A DNA stretch of 7,131 nucleotides from an uncultured Clostridia bacterium (GTDB lineage Bacteria > Bacillota > Clostridia > RGIG6154). The notes under the pieces are model-generated. The model had not been told where the DNA came from. It did not search any database and saw only the letters and a list, made by a program, of their open reading frames with translations. A program made the translations under genes and the position numbers. Positions 1-6,663 of the stretch are shown piece after piece; position 1 is the first letter of the stretch; each line of letters starts with the position of its first letter. Location of the stretch: positions 1 through 7,131 of the forward strand of contig CAKSDT010000092.1 in assembly GCA_934446135.1 (NCBI GenBank). The letters are read 5' to 3'.

Positions 1-62
1 TGTCACCTGGTTGAGTGGTTCGACCCCATTAATTCTCAATATTTTCCCAAAATAAATCTACT
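1..62. other. Left-edge segment without an assignable gene
   Basis: No gene can be assigned here. The first 27 bases look richer in G and C than the rest and contain an imperfect inverted repeat: GGTTGA at 9-14, a 5-base loop, and TCGACC at 20-25, with one G-T pair. On the minus strand, beyond the stop codon of the DUF4238 gene, a short open frame reads YFGKILRINGVEPLNQVT to the window edge. It could be the tail of another gene or chance. An A/T-only palindrome (TATTTT-GGG-AAAATA on the minus strand) follows the DUF4238 gene but has no GC stem or T-tract, so it is not a convincing terminator. Confidence 0.3.
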
Positions 63-1100
63 CTATCCTATAACAATATCACGACATTGCAGTTGATGCG
101 TTAAAGCGAAGCCCAATTCTTCCTTGTTACAAAAAAGAATCTTTTCACCATCTTCACAATAGATTGAATTGAACAACCGAAAAACCTCTTTGGGCAAACA
201 GCTAATCTTAACATATAAGGAATTTGTTTCTCTCTCTATATGTTGTTCCATCGTTGGCTGTGAATAATACTCGCAAAACAATGCGCCTTCAAACTCGCCC
301 ACTTCTACACCAAATAAGTCTGACAAGTATTCATCTGGCACGCCATTCCCATATTTGTCCCCAAACCGTGCTTTCGTTCTGCAAAAGGCTTCTTCGTTAA
401 AGTAATACTCACTGTTGACCAGTAAGAGTGCAGTCTTTGGAGAAATCGGAATATAGGCATAAAGGTGATCAGAATCAATCGTATTTTCAAGAATACAGAA
501 TCTATCTGAAATCAATAAAACAGGGGCGTCTGCGCGAACTATTGAAAGATGTAAACCTGCCGTCCATACTACCGGAGCGTAAAAAAACCTTTCTTCTCTT
601 TGCGCTCCAGCATTCATTTCACTGGGCATTTCAATAAGCTTTTCATATTCTTTGACGATCACAGTCGTCATATCTACTGCTTCTTTTTGCGTTTCATTTC
701 TATGTGTGCCAAACACATAGTCATTACTCCTGTAGATATTGGCTTCATCGCTTTTAATTACTTCGCAAGTATTCGCATGACGATTCGCGCACAACAAGCA
801 ATAGAGTTTAATAAGTTCAAGTTCTTTCCCTGTAAGATAAACACTTTTCCCAGATGAATCAATTCTTTCTATTAAAGGCGCAATCGTATACTCAAATCTC
901 GATAAGCGATCCTCTAATGCGCTGTCATCTTTTCCTAAAGAATAGTAGAACTTCGCAGTAAAGTCCTTTTGATAATTGATGTTACGACATTTGTTCTTGC
1001 GTTGAGAGCTTTTATCGTATACTTGTCCTCCCGCATCAACCCATTTGCGAATATGAAATGCCGGATACAAATGATTGTTTTGTTTCTTAATATCACTCAT
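63..1100 (-). CDS. DUF4238 domain-containing protein
   Basis: A 345-residue protein that resembles the DUF4238 family, whose biochemical function is not known to me. Visible family-like features are the N-terminal NNHLYPAFHIRKW block (residues 8-20), a VYDK segment (27-30), the DFTAKFYYS stretch (46-54), the LEDRLSRFEYTIAPLIERI helix (62-80) and a Leu/Cys-rich helix ending in ANRH (105-108). A later LLISDRFCI segment followed by YAYIPISP matches the usual late block of the family (typically SDxP followed by a PLSP-like strand). There is no signal peptide or membrane span, so it is likely cytosolic. The chosen ATG lies just before the conserved N-terminal block. It is the last gene of the leftward cassette, starting 26 bases after the PIN gene stop across an A/T-only spacer. 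The only purine tract before the start (AGAAAAAG, 1103-1110) is a poor ribosome binding site and very close to the ATG, so expression may be weak or coupled to the PIN gene. The family call is fairly firm; the role is unknown. Confidence 0.8.
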   Translation of the reverse strand: MSDIKKQNNHLYPAFHIRKWVDAGGQVYDKSSQRKNKCRNINYQKDFTAKFYYSLGKDDSALEDRLSRFEYTIAPLIERIDSSGKSVYLTGKELELIKLYCLLCANRHANTCEVIKSDEANIYRSNDYVFGTHRNETQKEAVDMTTVIVKEYEKLIEMPSEMNAGAQREERFFYAPVVWTAGLHLSIVRADAPVLLISDRFCILENTIDSDHLYAYIPISPKTALLLVNSEYYFNEEAFCRTKARFGDKYGNGVPDEYLSDLFGVEVGEFEGALFCEYYSQPTMEQHIERETNSLYVKISCLPKEVFRLFNSIYCEDGEKILFCNKEELGFALTHQLQCRDIVIG

Positions 1101-1126
1101 TACTTTTTCTATTTTTAAAAAAATTT

Positions 1127-2593
1127 TTAAATATCATCAGATTCTTTTGTGCATTTTATACAAAAACCATTAAGCGCATCTGTCTCAAAAGATAATGGCT
1201 TCCCGCATTTCGGGCAAACGCCTTGTCCATAGCCATCATCGAAGTCTTCTTCGCCATCCTCGCTATAATCCATTTCTTCAAATTCTCCTTCTACTATTTT
1301 GCAATCATCGAATTCATTATCATTAAAATCCATCGTTAAATCAACTGTGCGGGTGACCTTGACAGTAATAACGCCCTCGACAGTATGATGGAACGCATTT
1401 GAAAGAATCACATCTTTCGTATCATCATCTCTGCCCCAATAATCGTATGAGTCTCCAGACATTATTACTTTGTATTTTATATTATAGTAAAATTTATCTC
1501 CGTCTCGACCAATCAATTCATAATCAACAAATTCGTGATCTTCAATTTCCCACTCTTCAACGCCCTCACTACCAAAGCGAGTCATCGTTTCTTCTTTTAA
1601 AAAACTGTCATTTGAATAAGCCAAAATATCAATAATGGTATCAAACACTCTATCCTCTATTAAACTTATGTAGGCATCGCTCGTAATAGTTAGTGCATAA
1701 TCAATAGTTTCAGGCTGTTCAACATCATAACTGGTTGACAACGCCTTGAAGAAATCTTCTGAAATAAATGGCACCAAGGTCAAATGCTTTTCTGCCTTTG
1801 TTGGATCTCCGTTGTCTAAGTGTTTAGTCTCTTTATCAAATTCTTCCAACAACTCTTCTCTGAAAACAAAGTCACGCTCATCTTTCTTCCACCAATCTTC
1901 CTTGATATCGTCTGTAACTAGAATCACATCCTTTTTATGCTCTTGCGCAAATTTTAATATTTCTTTCCACCAAATTAAATCACAAAACTTTCTTACCCCA
2001 TCTTTTTCTTTTGCATCTTTGTATCCGGGAGGAATTTGTTTTTTATAACGCGCTTCTCCCTCTTCGCAAATTGCATAAAGTGTCAAATAATCCAAGGAAC
2101 ATAAAACTTGCTTATTAGAATCTAAAAGGGTTATAAATTCCGATGGCTTATCACTCGTCCAAGTATCACAAATCTGAGTAAGATCGTTATGATCCTCGAA
2201 ATAATCTCGCATCAGCTTTTCAGCAGATTCATATTTTTCACTACTGCATCGAATTAATTCCTCAATTTCTGGAAACTTTCTCTTTTGCATAACAAAACAA
2301 CTATTGAGCATCTTATCTTTTTGTCTCTTAACTAGTTTAACGCTTTCTTCAATTAAATTTTCTATAGAATTCTGGCGTTTATAATACATTGCTTTGCTAT
2401 ACTTATTAAATTCTATTTGAACTGTTTTAGGCACAATAATGTAACTTTTTACAATATCTAAACATTTTAGCAGAAAATCTGCATAATCAGGTGAAACCCT
2501 ATATAGATTCAAAAATACATTCGTATCAAAAACAATAATACATGAGCCACTTTCTAATTTTTTCTTAACATCAACACTTAAATCACTTTTCAT
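1127..2593 (-). CDS. PIN_8-type PIN domain nuclease with C-terminal zinc ribbon
   Basis: A 488-residue protein predicted to be a metal-dependent ribonuclease or nuclease. The N-terminal part (about residues 17-240) has the marks of the PIN-like PIN_8/DUF4935 group: VFDTNVFLNLY with D23, a second acidic residue E61 in VPKTVQIEFNKY, a basic helical insertion (65-130), PPGYKD (188-193), then CDLIWWKEIL with D205 and VILVTDDIKEDWW with D228, D229 and D233. These Asp/Glu residues would form the catalytic metal site. Residues about 300-440 look beta-rich and are unassigned. A very acidic stretch (about 430-456) precedes a zinc ribbon with C460-x2-C463 and C478-x2-C481. The ATG is supported by AGGAGA on the minus strand at 2600-2605, 6 bases upstream. 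It lies 77 bases after the helicase gene and 26 before the DUF4238 gene, which suggests co-transcription. PIN proteins beside helicases often act on RNA or in defence; the target here is unknown. Confidence 0.85.
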   Translation of the reverse strand: MKSDLSVDVKKKLESGSCIIVFDTNVFLNLYRVSPDYADFLLKCLDIVKSYIIVPKTVQIEFNKYSKAMYYKRQNSIENLIEESVKLVKRQKDKMLNSCFVMQKRKFPEIEELIRCSSEKYESAEKLMRDYFEDHNDLTQICDTWTSDKPSEFITLLDSNKQVLCSLDYLTLYAICEEGEARYKKQIPPGYKDAKEKDGVRKFCDLIWWKEILKFAQEHKKDVILVTDDIKEDWWKKDERDFVFREELLEEFDKETKHLDNGDPTKAEKHLTLVPFISEDFFKALSTSYDVEQPETIDYALTITSDAYISLIEDRVFDTIIDILAYSNDSFLKEETMTRFGSEGVEEWEIEDHEFVDYELIGRDGDKFYYNIKYKVIMSGDSYDYWGRDDDTKDVILSNAFHHTVEGVITVKVTRTVDLTMDFNDNEFDDCKIVEGEFEEMDYSEDGEEDFDDGYGQGVCPKCGKPLSFETDALNGFCIKCTKESDDI

Positions 2594-2670
2594 TTTTTAT
2601 CTCCTATTACTTTAATATCCGCTATTCTATCTTATGACTGTAGTGAAGTTTTCCAAAAAGACAAATACAT

Positions 2671-5403
2671 TTAAACGAGTTGTAAATCTGGATATTTTGC
2701 AGATAGAATCACGGCATCGTTATCGCAGTTCTCCATATAAAAGTTTTTTACTATCTTTTCTTCTGATTCGGGCGTCCAATAAATTGTCAACAAGTTCCTT
2801 GCTCTTGTGATTGCTGTGTAGAAAACATTATGCGAAATATTTTCCTCTACTTCATTTGAAATGATTATTTTAACCGAATTGTATTCTAGTCCTTGAGCCT
2901 TATGTATAGACAAAGCATAGGCAATTTGGAATGGAATTCTCGTGTTTCCTCTTGTGTCATCATCATAGTAATCTTCTCCATATTTACTAACTTCAAATGA
3001 AACAATCGTTTCTTCATTTTCCGTTTTTATATATGTTACATTATTAGACGAACAAACAAAAGGATTGACGACACGTTTTAGCTTTACCGTAAATACAAAT
3101 TCGTCTTTTGTTTCGGCAATATCAATGATCGTTCCTTTTAAGTTGTTGTAAAAAACACCTCTATATGCTGTTGTTTCGTTAAAAATAATGGGGTCGCCAA
3201 TCTTGAACCTATATTGCTTCCATCTATACTCTTTATTAGGGTTATTTTTCTGAAGTATCTTGTTAAGGTTATTAATGCCATATAATCCATCATAATTCAG
3301 ACAGAGAATTATTTCATCTTGGTCGTTTTTGTTGAAAATTGTCTCATCATATTTATGAGATATCTCATTCATGGATAACAACTCCTGAATGTTTTTACCC
3401 AATCTTCTAACTTCATCCCAAAAACCGAGAAGTGTTTCACTATTGCATCGATATTGGTTATTTAAGTCAACATAGCAATCTTTTCGTAAAAATCTTCTTA
3501 GAAGCCCGAACCAATTCCCGAAAGAGATGGGCTTAATTTGATAAGTATCGCCTAATAATAAAATGAGTTTAGGGGATACCTTTTGCATTATTTCGCATAT
3601 TTCTTTAGTTGAAACCGTACTGCACTCATCAATAACTAGCAAATCAATATTACTCGACGGTTCATAATCGTTAATAAACTTATATACCGTCATATATGTG
3701 GCTGAATTGTCGTCAAATCTTCGCTTCATGTTTTCAACCGCAGGATTTGTTGAGGCTATACACACTTTGACTACATCTTCCATTGCTTTTAAAACATAAT
3801 TTGCAAAATAAGATTTCCCGGCTCCCGCAGCGCCATATACCGCAAAAACACTACTCTTCTCGTACATGCATTTTAAAGCTTTTTCTTTGTTTGCATCAGT
3901 AAAAGAAAAGCCCTTATTAATTATCTGCGATTCAATAAAGTTTTTGTAATCAGAAAAATTTATGGTATTTGAATACGCTATCAACTTAGTTAAAGCAGTA
4001 TATGTATTTAATTCATTTTCATTTAAATAGAGATACTTTCCTTGCCTTAATATCTTTCTGCTTCTAAGCGATGGCTTCTTAAAGTTTTCATTATATTCTG
4101 AAACCAAATCATCTATACCTTCTATATCTATTCTATCCTGTGCTACATATATACACGATGCATCAACTGAAGCGGCGCTAATTGTTCTTGCCATAATCTC
4201 TGCTTTGTGGTTTGAAAAATCATAAACCGAGAGGAGATCTCTCATACTCGGTTCGTGTCGAATCGGACAAGTTGATAGCGGCAACTTATCAAATCCATAT
4301 ATTCTTTTTGATAAATTAATTGATGATAAGCAATCATCTTCATCTTTAGGCTTCTGATTCGCTAATAGTGTATTATTCATCTTAAACAATAGATATCTCA
4401 ACGCATTCTTTCCGACAATTTCATTTGATTGTAGAAATGATCTACACCTATTTAACAATTTAAAGAGCATTGTCTCTTTTGATGCGCTGAAAACCCCACC
4501 AACAAACCTTTCAAATTCTATGTCAGAATACTCTACTATTTGATTAAGCGTTTTATGCGACAACTCGAGATAGTCCATCAAATTCCAATATTCTTTTGTG
4601 CGAGAAAAACGATAATTAAACCCCATAATTGATGCCAGTTTATCGAATTCACAAGGTCTAATTGCGATTTTAAAACCCACAATAACTTGATACTCTATTG
4701 TTTGTCCGAAAAACTGAACCGTTCTATCTTTTGTACGGGCTTTAATCGCATAGTGTTCGGGAATGTTTAGCAAAGAAAACGCAATAAATCTATCGAACTT
4801 GTTATTATTGTCAAGAGCATTTGTTAGCGTATATTCATAAAACAAAACACCGTCAACATATATCATCTTTTTCTTTTGCATGTAAAAACTATCACAACCA
4901 GACAAGTTGTTGTTGAGATCATTCTTAGAGAGAGTCTTTATAATTAAACGGTAATATGAAAGAAAGGATTCATCCAAATCAATCGGATACTTTGTTATAT
5001 CCTTAAATAAAGGAAAAGAAAACTCTATTCTGAACAATTCTTTGATTCTTATTAGCACCCCATAGTATTTCAAAAACAATCTTTCCGCATATTCTCCAAA
5101 AAAGTCTTGATGCCCCACGGATCCATTTAAATTTTCTTCGAAATCAGAAATAAACCGATACTTGGCTTGACTCTTACAATACTTTTTAGATTCTTCTATT
5201 TCATCATACCTTTTTACAAATTCTTTGGGTTGATCGAACTCCCTTATAAAACACATTATTGCTTCTGTGAAATGTCTTAATCCATCCAGTAGCTTTTCCG
5301 ATATTTGTATCCGCTCTATACAATCAATCAATATTGTATTTACTTTATCGTCATACTTCTCAATTTGACCTTTCCAATAATCTAAATCTCTGTGCTCTAT
5401 CAT
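2671..5403 (-). CDS. SF1 helicase (RecD/UvrD-like AAA ATPase) with long N-terminal extension
   Basis: A 910-residue protein with a complete superfamily 1 helicase core in its C-terminal half. Motif I is GAAGAGKS (524-531, K530); motif II is DEC (592-594) in LLVIDECSTVS; motif III is GDTYQIKP (618-625); motif IV is QYR (650-652). An SH3-like insertion of the RecD2 kind starts near IGDPIIF. Motif V is IHKAQGLEY (around H834) and motif VI is TAITRARNLL (R867, R869). It should couple ATP hydrolysis to translocation on DNA or RNA. The spacing and the final blocks match AAA_30/UvrD_C_2 proteins such as RecD2. Residues 1 to about 500 match nothing I recognise; they are mostly helical-looking and Lys/Glu/Phe-rich, with no membrane span, and may be a substrate-binding or signalling domain. 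The ATG is supported by AGAGGAGA at 5411-5418 (minus), 7 bases upstream. It is the first large gene of the cassette with the PIN and DUF4238 genes. It is not classical RecD, since recB and recC are absent from the window. Confidence 0.88.
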   Translation of the reverse strand: MIEHRDLDYWKGQIEKYDDKVNTILIDCIERIQISEKLLDGLRHFTEAIMCFIREFDQPKEFVKRYDEIEESKKYCKSQAKYRFISDFEENLNGSVGHQDFFGEYAERLFLKYYGVLIRIKELFRIEFSFPLFKDITKYPIDLDESFLSYYRLIIKTLSKNDLNNNLSGCDSFYMQKKKMIYVDGVLFYEYTLTNALDNNNKFDRFIAFSLLNIPEHYAIKARTKDRTVQFFGQTIEYQVIVGFKIAIRPCEFDKLASIMGFNYRFSRTKEYWNLMDYLELSHKTLNQIVEYSDIEFERFVGGVFSASKETMLFKLLNRCRSFLQSNEIVGKNALRYLLFKMNNTLLANQKPKDEDDCLSSINLSKRIYGFDKLPLSTCPIRHEPSMRDLLSVYDFSNHKAEIMARTISAASVDASCIYVAQDRIDIEGIDDLVSEYNENFKKPSLRSRKILRQGKYLYLNENELNTYTALTKLIAYSNTINFSDYKNFIESQIINKGFSFTDANKEKALKCMYEKSSVFAVYGAAGAGKSYFANYVLKAMEDVVKVCIASTNPAVENMKRRFDDNSATYMTVYKFINDYEPSSNIDLLVIDECSTVSTKEICEIMQKVSPKLILLLGDTYQIKPISFGNWFGLLRRFLRKDCYVDLNNQYRCNSETLLGFWDEVRRLGKNIQELLSMNEISHKYDETIFNKNDQDEIILCLNYDGLYGINNLNKILQKNNPNKEYRWKQYRFKIGDPIIFNETTAYRGVFYNNLKGTIIDIAETKDEFVFTVKLKRVVNPFVCSSNNVTYIKTENEETIVSFEVSKYGEDYYDDDTRGNTRIPFQIAYALSIHKAQGLEYNSVKIIISNEVEENISHNVFYTAITRARNLLTIYWTPESEEKIVKNFYMENCDNDAVILSAKYPDLQLV

Positions 5404-5410
5404 TTATTAT

Positions 5411-5418
5411 TCTCCTCT
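5411..5418 (-). promoter_or_regulatory. Ribosome binding site of the helicase gene, overlapping a small-ORF stop
   Basis: The minus strand reads AGAGGAGA here, 7 bases before the helicase ATG. It is the strongest Shine-Dalgarno in the cassette. The TAG that ends the possible small ORF (5417-5419) shares bases with it, so translation of the small ORF, if it occurs, would bring ribosomes right to the helicase start. Confidence 0.75.
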
Positions 5419-5506
5419 AAGAAAAACTCTTACTCTGCATCTTTTGGATTCTCGTTTTTTGCAACATTTCCTTTAATACATTATTCCATAAAACTATAGC
5501 ATGCAT
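5417..5506 (-). CDS. Possible small upstream ORF (29 aa) before the helicase
   Basis: An open frame of 29 residues from the ATG at 5504-5506 (31 from the ATG at 5510-5512) ends in TAG at 5417-5419, inside the helicase ribosome binding site. The ATG at 5504-5506 has AGAAGAG (minus, 5513-5519) 6 bases upstream, a good distance. The product would start MHAIVLWNNVLKEML and end in a Lys/Gln/Ser-rich basic tail; it could form one amphipathic helix and has no membrane segment. I do not recognise it. Against it, the best promoter-like element of the region (TGCTATAGT, 5493-5501) lies inside the frame, and a transcript from there would lack this start. It would then be translated only from read-through of the upstream oxidoreductase transcript or from an unseen promoter. 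It could be a leader peptide, a decayed gene end or chance. Confidence 0.22.
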   Translation of the reverse strand: MHAIVLWNNVLKEMLQKTRIQKMQSKSFS

Positions 5507-5521
5507 TGTCATCTCTTCTAA
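5493..5521 (-). promoter_or_regulatory. Candidate promoter of the helicase-PIN-DUF4238 cassette
   Basis: The minus strand carries an extended -10 element, TGCTATAGT (5493-5501), one base off the TGnTATAAT consensus. A weak -35, TTAGAA (5516-5521), lies 17 bases upstream. Transcription would start near 5485 and give an untranslated leader of roughly 80 bases before the helicase ATG. No clear rho-independent terminator separates it from the oxidoreductase gene upstream, so some read-through is possible. Confidence 0.45.
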
Positions 5522-5566
5522 AAGACTTATCCGTTTAATACTAAAAAATATGTTTTTAATTACTTA

Positions 5567-6574
5567 TCATTCTGTCAACCTGTCAACCAAATTCCACTGC
5601 CTTTCCATATACGCCTTTAACTCTTCCGTCCGTTTAATATAATCTGTTAAAACCGCATCGGGGTTTGAAAAATGGCTTATTATGGCTTGTGCTATGGAAT
5701 AGCCGCTTTCGATTCCCGACGAGATTCCCTCTCCCATTGGATTCAGAAATCCTGCTACCTCTCCTGCATAAAAGACACGCCCTTGCCCATAGTCGATTTG
5801 AAAGTCATTTCGAATATAGGGCATAACCCATCGCTCCTTCTTTATTTCTTTTGTAATTTTCAACTTGTGGGTTGAAACCATATACTGAATAAACTTATCG
5901 TAATAAAAAGGAATCTTCGTTGAATCTTTTACTGCAACGCCCAAAACAAGCATCTCGTCTTTTACGTTAAACCACGCATCGTACTCCGACAATTCTGGCT
6001 GTAAAAACGCATAAAAATAATGCGGATCCAAATCAATCATGCCATTATTAAACGTTTGAAAAGTTGTAATATGCTCTTGCTTTTTTCTACTAATGGTTTG
6101 CTTAAAAGAAGAAACAGCACCCTCATAATCTACGACATATTTTGCTTGGACGCTGTATTCTTCGTCCGAATGAAGCGTTACTTCGACATAGTCATCTTTT
6201 AACTTACAAGACAGCGCAGATGTTTCATCTCGCAGCTCCACCCCAGTAGCTATTGCTTTCTCTATTAACCAATAATCAAATTTACTACGCCAAACATTTA
6301 ACGCATCTTGTTTAAAAACAAATTCCTTTCCGTTTTTATCCGTAAAAAACATTCCGCAGTTATCATATGGGATGCATTTTACTGAATCCGGAACAATTTC
6401 ACCAAAATACTTTTTAACCAAATCTACTGTTTTCTTTATCAACATTCCCGAACATGATTTATTTCTTGGTAGTTTCATTCTTTCTACTACCAAGACGTTC
6501 ATGTCGTTCTCCGCCAATGTTTTAGCGGTAGTTGTGCCTGTCGGACACGCACCGATTATGATTGCATCATACAT
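5567..6574 (-). CDS. FAD-dependent oxidoreductase, geranylgeranyl reductase family
   Basis: A 335-residue flavoprotein of the NAD(P)/FAD-dependent oxidoreductase superfamily, most like the geranylgeranyl-reductase group, which often reduces double bonds of isoprenoid chains. The substrate here cannot be told. The N-terminus is a Rossmann beta-alpha-beta: DAIIIGACPTG (3-13), with E31 at the end of the second strand for the FAD ribose. KSCSGML (39-45) matches the family's conserved Cys-containing block. VVDYEGAVSS (147-156) stands where the usual GADG motif lies. AGEVAGFLNPMGEGI (270-284) is the second FAD-binding motif, with E in place of the common D. The centre of the glycine motif is C10 instead of Gly (codon TGT, one base from GGT). 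The ATG has CGAGGA (minus, 6581-6586) 6 bases upstream and a near-consensus promoter. No N-terminal signal or membrane span is visible; the protein is probably cytosolic or peripherally membrane-associated. It is transcribed in the same direction as the helicase cassette, 163 bases upstream of it. Confidence 0.83.
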   Translation of the reverse strand: MYDAIIIGACPTGTTTAKTLAENDMNVLVVERMKLPRNKSCSGMLIKKTVDLVKKYFGEIVPDSVKCIPYDNCGMFFTDKNGKEFVFKQDALNVWRSKFDYWLIEKAIATGVELRDETSALSCKLKDDYVEVTLHSDEEYSVQAKYVVDYEGAVSSFKQTISRKKQEHITTFQTFNNGMIDLDPHYFYAFLQPELSEYDAWFNVKDEMLVLGVAVKDSTKIPFYYDKFIQYMVSTHKLKITKEIKKERWVMPYIRNDFQIDYGQGRVFYAGEVAGFLNPMGEGISSGIESGYSIAQAIISHFSNPDAVLTDYIKRTEELKAYMERQWNLVDRLTE

Positions 6575-6597
6575 ATTTTATCCTCGTTGTTTTTCAA

Positions 6598-6626
6598 ATT
6601 ATAGCATTTTTTCGCTATTTTTTCAA
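6598..6626 (-). promoter_or_regulatory. Strong sigma-A-type promoter of the oxidoreductase gene
   Basis: On the minus strand TTGAAA (6621-6626) and TATAAT (6598-6603) are separated by exactly 17 bases, and TGC just before the -10 makes it an extended -10. This is a near-perfect housekeeping promoter. The start site would be near 6591, leaving a short leader with CGAGGA before the ATG at 6574. Confidence 0.75.
6601..6618. repeat. Short inverted repeat in the promoter spacer (ATAGC-N8-GCTAT)
   Basis: ATAGC (6601-6605) and GCTAT (6614-6618) are inverted copies separated by 8 bases. They lie between the -35 and -10 of the oxidoreductase promoter and overlap its -10. On the plus strand the repeat is followed by five Ts. 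It could be a small operator or a weak hairpin; the arms are only 5 bp and the region is A/T-rich, so chance is possible. Confidence 0.3.
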
Positions 6627-6627
6627 G

Positions 6628-6633
6628 TATAAT
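6628..6633 (+). promoter_or_regulatory. Candidate -10 element for the transposase gene
   Basis: A perfect TATAAT stands on the plus strand, 30 bases before the transposase ATG. The sequence 16-18 bases upstream (CATTTT region) does not resemble TTGACA, so this is at best a weak or -35-independent promoter. It lies next to the -35 of the divergent oxidoreductase promoter, so the two could compete for RNA polymerase. Confidence 0.4.
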
Positions 6634-6663
6634 AGGCTCATCTCAACCTTAAAGGAGTAACTA

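Noticed and set aside
1..40. 3' part of a tRNA gene on the plus strand (AGTGG-TTCGACC-CCATT T-arm-like fold)
   Set aside because: Only a T-arm-like string is visible. The preceding bases do not form a clear anticodon stem, no CCA follows, and the acceptor 5' half would lie outside the window.
428..857. Plus-strand open frames opposite the DUF4238 gene
   Set aside because: They lie wholly antisense to a protein with recognisable family motifs, lack ribosome binding sites and have no recognisable domains.
1399..2048. Plus-strand open frames opposite the PIN gene
   Set aside because: Serine/leucine-rich antisense reading of a well-supported coding region, with no motif or start signal.
1127..2593. 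PIN gene as the toxin of a VapBC-type toxin-antitoxin pair
   Set aside because: VapC toxins are about 130-150 residues with a small antitoxin directly upstream. This protein is 488 residues, has the PIN_8 pattern, and its upstream neighbour is a large helicase.
5530..5566. Rho-independent terminator after the oxidoreductase gene
   Set aside because: The only pairing is a short A/T-only AAAAACATATTTTT hairpin with no GC stem, which is too weak to call.
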